In this document: positions 1-15,300 of the stretch, one piece after another
Layout: every line of letters starts with the position of its first letter
Position numbering within the stretch: position 1 is the stretch's first letter
From: Mesocentrotus franciscanus
Lineage: Eukaryota; Echinodermata; Echinoidea; Camarodonta; Strongylocentrotidae
Assembly: GCA_037976565.1 (NCBI GenBank)
Contig: CP137668.1
Span: forward strand, 27,033,906-27,097,905
Direction: 5' to 3'
DNA: 64,000 nucleotides
Translations under genes and position numbers: made by a program
The notes under the pieces: generated by a model
What the model was told of the DNA's origin: nothing
Seen by the model: the letters and a program-made list of their open reading frames with translations, nothing else
Database searches by the model: none

Positions 1-301
1 AGCTCAGTTATGCATGCATACAGTAAAGTTTCGCCCCGCAAAGATTCCGGCCGCCGCGCTCCGATCCGCGCGCCATGCATGCACACGTACGTTACGTTAT
101 TGATTGTGCGGAAACTACCTGTGATCGTGACTGGGCGACCAGACTAGACACATATCGAAGCTTGGATTATGACCTATTCTACACTGTAATTGGAATTATT
201 TTCGGATTTTATTCTATGGAAGGCATCAGGATACTATATTCTGACAAATAGCTGGGAAGAATCACGTTTGATTCGTGGAAAACGGCTTGTAAATCGCAAC
301 C
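1..301 (+). promoter_or_regulatory. Promoter-proximal region and probable 5' UTR of KIF13
   Basis: The first 120 bases are locally CG-rich (several CCGG, GCGCG and CGCC words), unlike the AT-rich introns, as expected around a transcription start. No clear TATA box is seen. An in-frame TAA at 290-292 lies nine bases before the ATG at 302, so that ATG is the first possible start in its frame; A at -3 is favourable. The transcription start cannot be placed from sequence alone. Confidence 0.5.
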
Positions 302-350
302 ATGTCAAAAGTAAATGTAGCGGTGCGCGTTAGGCCATTCAATCGTCGAG
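302..350 (+). CDS. KIF13: KIF13 exon 1 (start codon; motor beta-1 strand)
   Basis: Encodes residues 1-16, [16 protein letters not shown], the classic start of a kinesin motor with the VRVRPFNRR nucleotide-binding motif. It ends with one base of the next codon at a GTGAGA donor. An in-frame stop just upstream fixes the start. Confidence 0.96.
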
Positions 351-3300
351 GTGAGAAATGAATTATGAATGAATGATCTGTAATTGTGTAAAGTGTGGAA
401 TCCAGTGTTTTATATCTTAATTTGAATATGGTTTTGTCTTGAAATGAATGATTTATTATTGCATTATCTTAATATGTTTATTTTGTTTCAGAGATCGAAT
501 TGCAGACGAAATGCTGCGTGGATATGGAAAACAACCAGACGGTACTGCACCCGATCACGGGTAAATCATCGGATAGGTAAGTAGGCGTGTCCCCCGGCTT
601 TGCCCGGGTGCGCATGTGATGAGAAACCCCTTCCTGAACAGTTGCAGTTTATAAATTTGACAGAAAATCAGACATCTTATACTCATTTTGTCTGAAGATG
701 TACTATAGAGTCAAAACCATTCAATGACCACCTACATAATGTCAGAATTTTCAGCTTTTTTAATAGTAATAGTTACCTTTTGTTGAGGAACTATGTAGGA
801 TAACGACTATTTCATTATTTGTTTCAACTTTAAGTTTATGGCTGTACCTGGCTGATTGCATGATGTAGTTGGCTGGGTATATGGAATTTGTGAATACTGT
901 TTGCTCCATCGTATGCTGCATCATTAGTTTTGTGTGTGGTCAGTGGGTGGAGACTGAACGTAATACTAATCTACAGTATTCACTCTATTTTGCATTTTTA
1001 TGATAATTTTCTTTTATTTAAATGTATTACATTGTTAGAAATATAACTTATAATATGGTAATCATGTCTCTGAAAACAGAATGCATGGGCTAGAAGCCGA
1101 GAATGTTGTCAAAAAGTTGAGAAAATTGCAAATTTAGATAGAAACTAAGACAATGATTTAGATTGACAACTTGTTGTCAATTTAAGGATTTTAAAGCTTA
1201 TTTTCCCTTTTTAAATTCCTGGCATAAAATGCAATATATTCATAAAACAAAAATAAATAATGTGTTTGCAGAAATTTTTGCCATTTCTACTCTACGACTC
1301 TGGCATATTTTGTAGAGCTCTGAATCAAAAGACATTGAGCCAAACCACAAAATGTGGAATGATTGTCGCAAAAGGGTTACATGTACATGTAGATAATTTA
1401 ATAGATATACATTTTAGTTCTCTTTAACACAACCACATTGACAAGATCCAATGTTTGGATGAGACACTGTCATAAGACATGTACATGTACATTACTACAT
1501 TGTAGGTTAATTGGTTGGAATACCGAATACATTACCGATAAGCAAGAATTACCTTGATCTTTCTATTTGAAAAATATGAACAGGAATACATGTGTATATG
1601 TACAGTACTTTGAAATTATGTACATGTATACTTAGCTATGGCTATATGTACAAATGTACATACGGGTACATTGTTTTACTTGTATACATGTACATTGTAT
1701 TTGCAATATGAAAGAAAATAGGCCATAACTCATCAGAGATATTTATTTATTAAACGGCAATCTTACAATTTTAATGAGTTAATTTGAATGAATGAAAGAA
1801 AAATCAGAGAAAAAACAGAATAGCTAAAGTTTGAAATTAATCTGACCAATAATAAGAAAGTTATGAATGTTGGAAATATGAGATAACTACATCAATGCGA
1901 ATCTCAAATTGGTGATTGGTTGAACAGTGGGTTGTGACGTATTACTTAAAATTATCTGTTTTCTCTGTTTTTTCTATAACTAATTTCTGTTTTTCTAAGT
2001 GCCCTCACCCTTTTTTGGCACTACCCAAAATATATTATGGCAAGTATACATTGTACTATTACAGGTCCTCTTTACATGTACTACGTATTGACAACAAAAA
2101 TACATTTTAGTCATTTTGTGTTTTAGAACAAATGGGAAAGTTGTCTGGCACTACATCATTGTGACATTACAGTTTCAGCCAATTTGAATGCCCTTTATAG
2201 TACATGTACATGTAAAATTAGTAAAATACTTAATATAAAAAATTCATAATTTCTTATATTTTGTCAGATTTCATTCAAACTTTCACCAGTCTGACCACTC
2301 CTCTCTGATTTTTCTGCTTTCTTTTTTAATAGAGTTGTTTGGTATTAAGGTTGGATTTCACTTTAACAGCTGATACAGGAAGTCCTTATTTCCACTGGTG
2401 ACAGTTAATTGTGACCCTGTTTTGTTCACCTACTGTACACACCTGTACAAAGTTGGATCGCCCCACCAAGATTGCACTTTGCAGTCACTGCAATGTACTG
2501 TACAGGTACAGTGTACAGTACTTGTCTGTAGATTGATATCTAGTCATCAACCCTTAATTAAATATTCTGAGTTGTTACCAGATCCACTGGCAAAATACAG
2601 GCATTCTGACAGAATGTATGTACCACTTACAACTTACAATGTATTATACATGTAGACCTGTGTATTTTTACTGTATTTACTGATTAATATTTAGTGATGA
2701 CAAATTACTATCCATGTAACAATTTATAACAATAAACAGTTCATGAAATTGTTGTCTAAAAATGGAGTTTGTTGGTACTCATTTCCCCCAAGTTGTTACT
2801 TTCCACAACATTCAAACAATGAAATAGTTGACAAAAAATTAAAGAAAAGTTACAATCTTTTCTTTCCATAACCTCACACTTTGTAGTATTGTAAATGTAC
2901 ATGTACATATGTACATGTAGGCCTTCATTCATACATGTATGTCTCCACAGTCTGTGCTAGCAGATTATCTCCCTTACCTCTATCCTCTTTGATGACAGAG
3001 GGCTTAGATAGGGCTGGTCAGGTATGACCATTATGAAGACAATAGCGCTTCAAATCAATACCTGGGGCATCAAAACCTTTTCATTACTGTCTGGAGTACA
3101 TTGTACTTTGGACAATTGCCAGCTCCTTTGGTCAACTTGTTGCCCTTTATTCGCTGTATGTTCTATTGTGTTCCTCTCTGGTCAGTGGTGTGGTGTGAGG
3201 GAAAGGTCAATTTCCTGTGAATGTTTCCACATACAATAAACGGATGGCCTGTTCAGACTACAGGGAATTTATACGAACTGCGTAGAGAAACATTGTACAT

Positions 3301-6300
3301 GTAAAGCAAGAGGGGCATACATGTACAGACTAGATCAAAACATCAAATTTTTATATTAAAAAACTATTTTCGAAAGAGGTCAATTGATATGATTTGTTTT
3401 CCTTCTCATATTGCAATGCAACCACCAGCTCCTTTACACTCTTAAGTTGACCTTATACAATCATATTGCAATGCAGGCATTTTTCAAATACCCCCCTCCC
3501 GAGTTATACAATTTTGTACGATATGACGTTCAGAGTACAACGGCATCATGATTCTTTATTGTGTTTTCGCTCGAATATGTACATGTAGATTAGACACTCA
3601 AAGATGCGTTTCACTTTATGACGTTTCATTATACGATGTTTCATCATCCACCATTCGGACTCGGAAAAAGGTTGTTACTTATTGTATGGCTATACATGTA
3701 TTGTACATAATGTACTGTACATACAATGAATTCTTGTAGTCTGAATGCAGCCCTGGTGAGATTTGGGCATTGTTGTTTATACTGTAATTCATAAATGCTA
3801 GACTACAAAATGTCTATTCAGGTGTTCTGTCTGTGTTGCTGAAAGGGTTATTGCCCCAATACAGTCTATTGTTGTTCCATGTGTTGTGAAGGCCGTTGAC
3901 CTTCAGTAATAGGCCATTTTCGTAATGTAACCCAATGTTGATCATGCATACATGTACAGTACATGTACGTCTTTGTGAAGTGCCTCAATACAAATTATTT
4001 CATTCACCCGTTAGGAACAATTGTATTATAATAATCGAAATGCAACCTGCATAATGTGTTGTTAGGTAGGGCAAGCCATAATGTTTGTCCTACCTAGCAA
4101 CAAATACCGTATGCAATTCCCATTCTGACTAGTATAGAGATACAATTATTTGTTACAGTTGAATGAAATAATTTGTTTGGATGCACTTCACAAAGACATG
4201 CATTAAATTTGGTTTCATTACGAAAAATAGCCTACCATATTGTAATTGCATTACATGTATGCATGTAGGACGGTTTATTGGTTGGTTTGTTGACATTCTT
4301 TACACACGATTAGATATGTACTGTTGACATATATTATATAGTAAATCAACAGATGGTCAAATGGCTCCATTGGGAGTTGGTGCAACTGTGCAAGGGACAG
4401 TTATAAAGAAAAGATGATAATAGTTCTGTATATATTGTGGGCTTGTGCAGTAATCTGTATGATGAGGGTCTACATACCTGTACATATACATGTACATGTA
4501 AATATAGAAATATGACCTTACCAGTATATATTCTGTGTACACTGTAGTGTTCATGTTCTTACACAGTATACATGTAGTGGAAAAACAGTTGGTAATTAAA
4601 TTTGATTCTGAAAGATTTTCATTGTGAAGTAGATTCTTGAAACTAACAACAAAGCTCGTAGTAGAAGGTGTATCTGTAGACCTACATGTACATGTACATG
4701 TACAGTACATTAACTTAAAAAACTAACTTAAACTTTAAAAATTATTTTTTTTATGAGAAGATGACTGAAACACTTTTATAACACTTCAAATCATTAGACA
4801 GCAAACTAGACAACAAAATAAATTGGAATTGTTTTCTTTTAAAATGATATTAAACTAAGACTGAGAAAAAATAGTGTAATTCAATTGAAAAAAAAAAATC
4901 TTAAAGCCTTCTCAAAGCATTTTGAGTGAAACTTGAGTTTTTTTTTCAGTTATTACATGTAATAAATATGTTCCATAATTAAAGAAACCTATATACAAGT
5001 ATGCAGGTGGGTTTTTATTGAACATTTAAAATCCAGAAGCAAATACTCAAGTCTGATTATACATGTATGAGACCTACAAATGTATGAATTGTCTGCAGAA
5101 CTTCAAGCACCAGAAGAGTTTCATTGAGAGGCCAGGGAGAGGCCTGTGCAGACACACAGCAAAGAACTCACAAAAGGTTGGGCAAACTCTCTAAATACAT
5201 GTACATTGTGCAAACTCCTTTTTATTCAGGTATTATAGATGTGAGGTTTGTTTAAAATATTCACAGTCTACTAGTTTAAGCTACTGTATACATTGTACAT
5301 TTAGGCCAACTGTACCTCCCCATCAATGTACACAAATGTGTGCAGCACAGTAGACACATACACATACAGTTATGTCAATTATCATATTGGCCTACAATAC
5401 TGTTTACAATCTGTATGTGCATCAGCCTTTTCACACACAGCTAAAATTCTATAAACATGATTAGTATAAACGTGTTTGAAACGTGTTTAAACTAATCACG
5501 AGCCTTTCACACACAGAAATTTCGTTGCGATCGTTAATCGTTTCGTGATTAACTACTGCTTGTAAAATGCGCAGTAGTGCCATTGCACATTGAAGGTCAG
5601 GTCATATCAAACAGAGCGGTCGCTCCATCCAGTTTAAACACGTTTAAACACGAAAAACCTTTCACACACAAAATGTCAAGCTCTCTCGATACGAACTTCG
5701 TATCGGCAGGCTGCTTTAGGGCGTATGCATCGCGACCGTATCTATCCCAACATCGTATAAACGATGTTCACACTGGGAAAATTTTCTATAAACATGTTTA
5801 AAACTGTTGAGTTAAACACGTTTATACTAATCATCTCTAGATACGATGAATTTTAGCTGTGTGTGAAAAGGCTGCATGTAGTGTCCATGACTGCAAACTT
5901 GGTGAAAAAAGGGCATGTTTATGAGACCAAACTCAGTATGAAGGCTAAGGATTGAAGGCCGAAGGCACGATATAAAAAAAACTTCCCTTCACAAAGCCTC
6001 AATATCATTTCCTACTGATCATAGTTGTTGTTGGGGTCTTTCTTGCTCTGAGCAAGGTGTTGAAGGAAGTCCATTGTTGCGCTAACAATAGATGAGTGGT
6101 TCATAGCCTGCCCAGGAAACCATTGATTGCTTTTATTTCCCCTCAACGACCTAATTGACAGATCTTTTCAATCAGGGCTGGGTTGGACTTTGATAAAAAG
6201 ACCATGCAATTTCTCATTTCCCATTTTCTGCATTCAAATTGTATACACGTACTTAAGGTTGACAAGCTTATTTGGAAGGTATTCATGCAGCACATTTATG

Positions 6301-9300
6301 CATGATGATGACAAATTGGTAATGCATAAGGTGAGGGAGAGTTTGAAGGAAGGAATGGATGGAAGGGGGGGGGGAGGAATGAGTAACAGTTTGAGTCTTT
6401 GAGATGAAGTGGGAAAGCTTGAGAAAGTTCAACAGAAGTTCAGCCTTGAACTTTGATTTGTAGGATAAAGCTAGGCAGTGTTTTGCAAAAATGGTCCAAT
6501 TTCAGACTGATGATTTGTCAAGTTGGAAAACATCGCTGGATACACCATCCATGTTGTAGTCTACTCAGAATCTCAGACTGATTGATTGGTTGCATGATTT
6601 GTCAAAGGATGACTCCAGCCTGAGAATGTTGTAACTTGTACAAAAAACATGCAAGGGCAATCATAACTGAAAATATGATACATTATTATTCTTATCCCAA
6701 CTGCCTTACAATTATGTAGTAAGTATGTTCTTTATTATACACTGTAGGACTCTGTATGCTCCTTACTAAAATGTAGGATCCTTTACTATGAGAAACATAA
6801 GTAAACTCAGGGAATGATGTCCTTTCCATGGACATTGCATGTGTAGATGATACACATAAGTTTTATCTACAAAGAACCTTAAAGATAAAGACCAGTTCTG
6901 GTCATGCGGTTGCATTGTGAAAGAAACGTTGTGGAATCGATCAGAAAAGGTTGATCATATTGGTGTGTACTGCAAGGTTCTGGAATCATCAAAATGATAA
7001 GAAATTTGGCCCAGTCTTGGTAAAGTTACAAGCACTATACACAGAAAGATGTATATGGGACTACGCGACCACGTGCGCGATATCTATTTGGTCCCAATAG
7101 ATATAATAATTTACCAAATATATCAATTAGTAGGCGGTTTCCGACTTCCCGGCAAAATTTGTATCATCACGTATATTAGTCAAAACATATTCTTTCACAT
7201 GATTGGTAATGAGAGCTTCCATTTCATTTTTTTGAGAGAGGGGCATTTCCAAAACTAGTCTTTACCTTTAAAGAGGAAAAATTTTCAAGGTATCATCAAC
7301 ATGTAGTGAGGCGCTTTGGTCACACAGCTACATGTAGGCTTACTTGTATAATGCAGTGTAAAGTTATAATGTAGCCAACACTAAATCCAGTAAAACAAAG
7401 CATAACAATTGTTGATTATTATTCTTTTTTTTATTTCTTCCCCCTTTCTACTTTCTTCCCTTTTCCTGTCCTGGAATACAACAATCCAGGAAAGGCGTAA
7501 GAGTAAGTACACTGTACATTTTCTAATTTACTAGTACTATTTTGTTATCATTTGTGCAATGAATACAGGCAAACTGTTTTTCCACCCTCTTTGATTTAGT
7601 ACTGTACATGTACATGTACAGGGTTCTCTTTTGTGCATTTTTTTACTGTGACATTCATATTTACTGACCTTGGCAATGGAAATGTATTTGTTATTGTAAT
7701 GTTGTGCTTGTGCTACATGTAGGTGATATAAATTCAAGATGAACAGAACATTGTGATACTGATGTAGGTTTTAAAAATATATATTTCACATTATTGTGTA
7801 ACAGTTTCCAAACTTAAAAGGAGTCCAAAACAAATCTTTATTCTAGGAAAGGATTGGGAACTAGGAATGGACATACCATTGTACAGGGGAAGCGCAAACA
7901 AATCTGGCCTTACTGTAACTCCGGAGAGCTCCGACGCCGACGCCAAAGGCGTCGGAGCTCCGGATCCGGAATCGGAACACGAAAAACAGCAGAGAACGGT
8001 CATATTTTATAGAAAACTTAAACGGTAGTGATTATAATTTTGACTTACAAGTGTGCTCGACTCCTCTGGGCATCCGCGAAACCACTTGAAATTATAATTT
8101 GAAGAAGTCTTCGATGGGGAAAAAGGGTGATTCCTCGTCCTAAACCGAGCCATCCATGTTGTACCGTCGATTCAACATGGCGGAGAGAAAGTACGCATGC
8201 GCGGTAGCGGCGCAGCAAATATGAATATTCATGCTATAGAGGGCCGTTCGCTCGAAAATGCTGAATATGCATGACTCGAAACAACAGAGCGTTGAATGTA
8301 AACAAGTCGGCGTCGGAGCTCCCCGGAGTTAGCCTTACCGTAGTACATGTACTTGTTTTCTTTGTATTAGCATCAAATTTGCTTTACGTATTGTACTATT
8401 ACTACACAGTGATTGTTCTTGGTATGCGGATACTACAGTACGTGTAAAATCAGTAAATTTGATTTTTTGTTGTTGTTGTTGTTGTTGATGAATTGTTTGC
8501 ATTGACTGTATTGTATGAATCACATGTATGTTTAATCTCCTTTTTGCAGACGTTTGCATTCGATCACTGTTTCTTCTCCATAGACGAAAAGAACAAGAAA
8601 TTTGCAAGTGAGTACAAATGGTTTAAATTGTGACTTTCTGTTTTAGTGTTAGAATATGTACAAGTTTCAGTCATTCTGGAGAGTCTGAATATCGGAATTA
8701 CTTGTACATGTAATTGCCTACACATTTATTTCTCAATGCATCTTTTAATAACCTTTGTTTTATCTTATTTTGCAAAAATACTTTAAAAGTGCCATTTCTT
8801 CTCAAATTACAAATCAAAATGCACCACAGGGACCTGGATTGAACTTTGTAGAGTCTGTGTGCATTAGCCCTATGTAAAAATTTCAGAATTTTAGGGGTCA
8901 ATATATTTTATGGTGCCCATGTGGCCCGGGCGCCTGTTAGTGTCGAGCCCTTTGTATAAAAATGCACATATTTCACTGCGCTATTGTATCTAAATATACT
9001 TGTCACACATTAAACATATGGAATATTTGTGATCAAACATTGATTTGTTCTAATTTACACATGACATTTAAACTTTTGCAAATAAAATTAACCTGATCTA
9101 TAGTGTATGTCCAAACTGACAGAGGAAGAAAGAGAGGGAGAGGGAAGGAGAGAAAAAGGAGAAAGATAGAAGAAAGATTTCTAAAGGAAACAGAGGGAGA
9201 GAAGAAAAAAAGAGGGGGAAAGGAAAGAGAATGAGCGAGAGAGAGAGAGAAAGAGAGGGGAAAGAGAGAGGGGGGGGGGGTAGAGGGAGGGAGGGAGAGA

Positions 9301-12300
9301 TCATATTGGAGAGAGAGACATACATGTAGGAAGAACAAGATTGAAATACATGTAGGGAATGAATGAAAAGAGAGAGAGAGAGAGTGAGTGAGCAAGAGGG
9401 AGGGTTACATTTTTGTAGTTCAGTGAAATACAAATTTCGAAGTACATCGTACTCAATACCAGGTCACAAACCATCAGTCAAGCATCATTGTTGAAGTTCA
9501 TATTAGTTGTCTGCCACTGGCCATCCAGCTTACGCTTAAATTGAATGCTAAATTCAACCCTAATACGTGAGCCAGGGGCTTTACAAGACAACCGTCTAGG
9601 TGGCATTCATTTACATAGTTAACAAGTATCTCAAAGGATGGTGTGCAGGCATGCGATGGGATGTGCCATTCTATTTTTATCTCTCTGTGCCCACCAAGCA
9701 GTGGGAGCGTTTTTTCCCTCCATTTTACTGACCATTTTGTCCATTGGTTGTTTTGCTCTCACGATTCTGTAGACTGCTTTTCAGAATTTATATCCTTGAC
9801 ATTCAGCTAAAGCAACTAGAGTCATGGTTGAAAGATTCTAATTGCTTGTCATTGAATCAAGTCATGCAGTCATATTTACAGGGTGTATTTTGCTTTATTT
9901 AACAGTTTATGAAAACTAACTGATCATATGAAGTGTGTGGGCATGATCCCAGTAAACAAGAGTGTCAATTCAATCTGTGATTAATGAAGCATGTTTGGAA
10001 ATTTGGAAACGTTCTTATAATCAAGTAATGTTATTGATCTAGGGCAACATGCAGACCTGGGCCCTGTATTATAAAGAGTTGCGATTGATTAAAATGTAGA
10101 CCTTCATAGGTGGAGGGAAGAGGGACGAGGGGATAGAAGGAGAGGGAATATAATGATAGAGAGAATTACATCTAATGAGAGGAGAGTGAGATTGACAGCT
10201 CTTAATATATTCAGGCAGAATGAGAGTGTACACCTGTAGGTGGAGGTGGTAGACAAAATATGAAAGGAGATTATAATATAAATGAAGATTTTTTAATTCT
10301 TGTTTGAGGTACACATATTTTCAGTTACAATTGAGCCGATCATGCATTGGTGCATTATCATACAGACAACACAAGCTCAGTCGTAAAGCCTCGTTCCCAT
10401 AAGACGGGATAAACTGTCTCAACTATTAGCTATCTCAGCCACAAAAAGGCATGTACATGTACCTAAAAATGCACCTTACATACGTGGATGGGTGTCTGAC
10501 AACATACAGAGAATCAAGTACGCTTTTATGCGGGTTCATATCGTCCCGGGAGCAGTGAGCGATTTATCTTTTGAAAGCTCCAAAATTGCTCTGGTAAATC
10601 TAAAGAGAGCTCTGTTAAAATACAATTAAATACTTTAATACCACTGAGAAAATCGCTTTTTATAAAACACCAAATCCTTAAATAGCTCTGGTCAACAGAA
10701 AAGTATTTTTTACTCTGATTTAGATGTGAAGTAGTTTATATTTGCTGTCATGGTTTGCTGTGTCACATGTGAACTATCCTTCAATTGGAAACAGATTGTA
10801 TTGTGAGCACCTGTCATCCGCTGTGTAATTAAACTGGACAAATTACCATCCTCTTTGGGAACTCCCATAGATCTGTCTGTACCTGCAGGCTGTCAGCATG
10901 CTGGATTACCAGTCTTCAGCATGTTTATGATTGTACGGCCCAGTGTTTTATCTTTGTTTATGGAGCAAAGATGATTGCACAATCATCTCAAGATTTAGTA
11001 TTATGATGTTCAGATTGAAATACTTACTTAAAATTTTTTAAAAATGATACTTGCATTAGGAAAAGTGTTTTTGTTTCAGTAGTGATCTCTATGTTATTAA
11101 TTGGATAAATGTTTTTTAGGCAGTGTGTTACAGATTGACAGTAGATTAAAGGGAAATGAGAATTGGAATGAGAGAGAGGAAAGAGAAAGAGGGAAGGAGT
11201 GGGAAAGGCAGGGAGTGAGGGGAGGGAGAGGGAGGGGGACATGTATGTAGAGAGGGAGGAAAGAGGAAGAAGATTAGATGAGGATGGAGAGGGGAAGGGG
11301 GAGGAGAGGGACAAGAAGAGGGGAGGAAGCATAGAAGATGGGTAGGGAGGATAGAATGGATAGGGGTGGAGAGAACAGAGAAGGGAAAGGAAAGAATTTG
11401 TTCACATACATGTACATGTACTCCTGGGGGGTGTTTCACAAAGACTAAGATCGACTCTAAGTTGGACTTAAGTATGACAGGCCGTTCGTGCCATTGTTTG
11501 CTCTCACCATTATGATCTTTAGATGTTTTTTTTGATATTTTTTCCTTCAATAATGAATTATCAAAAAATGTAAGTTTTGTAGATTTTTTACCATGATTTG
11601 TACGTCCGTGAGAGACCATTGCTAGTAAATGATGAGAGAAAACAATGGCACGAACGGCCTGTTATACTTAAGTCCAACTTAAAGTCGATCTTAGTCTTTG
11701 TGAAACACCCCCTGTTGTATACATTCACAATAAAGTCAAGTTATGCGTAGGTCTGTACATGTATGTACATGTACATGCTACATTTTCATGCATTCTGTTA
11801 ATTCTGGACTACCAGCACTTTGCATGAAAGTTGTGGTTAATTAACAGAATTCACCTACAGTATGTCTACTGCCTCCATACATTGTATACATTTTTGTTTC
11901 TGCATGGAATGAATGGCTGTCAAAGCATCTGAGATGGTGACCAAACATTGATCCAGCCATATCTCACAGCTGCAAATGGTTGCTGCTAACACATGTTGTC
12001 ACAGCAGCATGATTGCTCTTTCAGAGATAGTTATACACAGTAGGAGATAAACAGCAATGTGGAAAAAGCAGAGAGAGAGAGAGAGAGAAAGGATAAGTTC
12101 TTTTGCAAAACTAATCCATTGAAATGTAAAATGTACTAGTGAGTCATAGAGAGAGAGAGAGAGAGAGAGAGAAAGAAAGAAAGAAACAGGGATGAAAGAA
12201 AGAGTAGCTAGACAGAGACGGGGTAAGCACTTATGCAAATCTAAAGACATTGATATGTAGGGAGTCAAATATAGAGAACGGAAGAAATAGAGAGATAACC

Positions 12301-15300
12301 TTTGAACAAGCCTTAATGTTTGTAATCAGTCAAAAGAGATATTGATGAAGCAATGAAACTGAGATGAGAAAGACAGGCAGAAAATTGGAACAAAGATGAA
12401 TACATCCTTTGAGATAGCAGTAGAAAAGTCAAGGCCAAGCATGAATACAACATTACTTGCATTTTCTTCAGTAGATGTTGACGTAGGGAGAGAGAGAGAG
12501 ACAGACAGAGAGAGAGAAAGAAAAAAACAACTTTGAACCAGCCTTAATGTTTGTTATCAATCTGAAGAGATATTGATGAAGAAATGAAACTCTGAGATGA
12601 GAAAAACAGGCAGAAAATTGGAACAAAGATGAATACATCCTTTAAGATAGCAGTACAAAAGTCAAGGCCAAGCATGAATACAACATTCATGCGCTTTCTT
12701 CAGTAGATGTTGACATACATGTACCTGTATGGTTATATGCTAATGATGGGTTTCATGTACATATACTGTATGTACCCCACTCAGACAGATAGAAGTAAAG
12801 TATACCATAAAACAGGGAAGATTTGATATTCTTTTGAAGGAAAGGAGACTTTCTGAGTTGCTTTAAACAGTGGGAGTTTTTTTTTCTTCAAACCTGATAT
12901 TCATTTACTTGAGAAAAATGTACATGGAAGGGACAATTAAACATGTCAGGGCCTTTTTTCTAGTGTAAGAAATAATGCTCACAAAAGTGCCTTCCTTTGT
13001 TTGGTTTGGTAGTTGATGACTGAAGTTGCAATAGTCAGAATATGTGTTTGTTTTTATAGATGGGCCTGACCTTAAAGCAAGGCATAAACACAAAAATAAA
13101 CCTCCTGGGAAGAGTAAGCCCATATGTCTGGTGAGGCTTGTTTCCATGAGTCCAGTATTCAAAATATCCGGCTGATTCTGAACCAGGGAAAATTAGCCTG
13201 ATCAAAAATAGCGCCTGCTAATTCGCAGCTCAAAGACATAAAAAGCCATCTATTTCACCGATGCGCTTACGGTATTGGCGAAATTAATTCCCAAAGCAAG
13301 CTAGGGCTTGTTCATGAACCGCTATTTAGCCAGTTAGCGTGCTAATTTGCCGATGAAGATTCACTCAGACTATGACATTTCGAACTGATTCCGCAAGCGA
13401 GCAGGATTTGCTTTAATATTGTCTGATAGGGAGACAAGAGGACTTCAAACTCTGACTGTCGTCACTGATTCGTCTGATGGTTGTACAACACATAATCCTT
13501 TTAAAAATTGCTATGCGCTCAGTTTCCTACAATAACTTAGTTCCTACATTTAACTTCAACCCTGGACTCAATACTATACCTACATGTACATGTAATACCC
13601 TTAAAGCCTAATACTTATCTCTAAAACCCAATTGCAACCTGTACGCTATAAACCCTACACTCTTGATATTAAACTATTGTCACTGAAGCAAATTTTGGAT
13701 TTCTTATTTAATATTATACATGTAAGTACTAGGTTTTATGGGCCAGAAATACATGTGTCTAGTATCTACACACAGAGTTTTGCCAGCCCTATTCTAGTTG
13801 GGCATGATATGGCAAATACTGCTTTGTTAGGCAAGCACAAAACAAAATAACATACATGTACACCATGTTGTGACTAACCGAAACCTAGTTGGTCAAACTC
13901 TGTGTATAGATGGCTCTGATTTGGGCTAATGGAGAAGTACCCATACGCCACGAGGACAGGTTTGTCCAGATTGCTTCTGACACGGTTCAATCAATATCTA
14001 TACCATGCCTTCCAATATTGGCTGGATACAAAAGGCAAATATTTATGGTATTCGAATCAGCTTTTGCAATATTGGAGAGTTATGTTTCGAATATTGGACT
14101 GATACAAAAGGGAAATATGTTTAATAGAATTTGTAACATCTCGCTGAATATCAGTATGCCCACTGTTTATTTAATTAGAGTGATACAGAGAGAAAATATG
14201 GGAGGGGCAGACATCTACATGTACATACTGTATGTAGTTATACACATTTTCAATAAGTAAAAAACAAACATATACAAACAGGAGGGGAAAATGAGAAGAA
14301 AGGAAAGGAGAGAGGAAGTGAAAAGAAAGAATGTGATATTTTAGGGGACAAACATTTTCATTTATAAAAAAAGTCAAAATTTTGTTTTTTAAGCATTTTG
14401 ACATTTTTTGGAAAGCATTCAAGGATTAGAATTTAATGATGCCTTTGGGTCGCAATTTAGCAAATATTATTTTAATTGAGAGACATTATTTCTTCTCAGA
14501 TTTGTTAAATGCTCAATTCTTACCTCTCATTTGAACCTCTTTTTTTTTTGGGGGGGGGGGTTGGGGGGCTTGAAACTCATGTAAATGCCAATGGTGTAAA
14601 TGCCAACGGAAAGGAGACATTTGCAATGACAACACTGTTCACATATCTGTGCACACATGTAGGACTGAAATACTTCTTCCCTCAATCATATGATTTCATA
14701 TCATTTCATTTATCTCTGCATGACCTTTCTAGTCCAACTACCAAAATGAAATTCTGCAATCAATCAGAAAAGTGGTGAACTATTGATTTTTATTTTTTGT
14801 TATTTGTTTTATTGTGCTCAGATACACGCGACCGGCAAATGCCCTTGGATAAAAAATGTGATTGATTGATCAGCATCGTGATGGTGTAAAAGTACACAGA
14901 ATATGTATATAATTTGGAAGCAGTTGATAATGAGAAAAATTAGTGTCTCCCTTCCTGCTCTTCATGAAGATTCATGCAACCCCGTTTCTTTTTCCTGGTT
15001 TTTAAATTGCGATGGAATTTGTCAATTTAGTAGAGTTAGGTATGTTATAGACAATTAATGGCTGGAAAGCACTGTACTTACATGTCCAGTGTACATTGTA
15101 GCTGATCTACATGTAATTAACAATTCCCTGAACGTGCAGATGTTATACACCATTCATTTGTACATGTACAGGCCTGTACAGAACATTGGTAGATTTTTTA
15201 CAAGCTATGGCCCCCCCCCCCCTCCCCCATACCCCTTCTCTCTCTCTCCCACTCCCTCTCCCTCTCTGTCTCTTGCCCTTTCTCTCGCTTTCTCTCCCTT

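Larger units (their letters stand above)
577..7489 (+). other. KIF13 intron 2 (6.9 kb)
   Basis: No coding sequence recognised. It is AT-rich with many TACATGTA runs (for example 1381-1392, 1480-1492, 2200-2212, 2895-2920, 4485-4500, 4683-4705) and holds two inverted-repeat elements listed separately. The pyrimidine-rich 7420-7470 stretch serves the microexon acceptor. The intron 351-491 before exon 2 holds nothing notable. Confidence 0.8.

Noticed and set aside
2398..2655. 85-codon frame in intron 2
   Set aside because: Composition is driven by TGTACA/TACATG words; there is no recognisable domain and no splice continuity.
9033..9433. Ser/Pro/Leu-rich minus-strand frames of over 100 codons
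   Set aside because: They translate a GA/CT low-complexity tract. The same applies near 11024-11619, 15089-15508, 26354-26820, 31630-32235 and 36009-36639.
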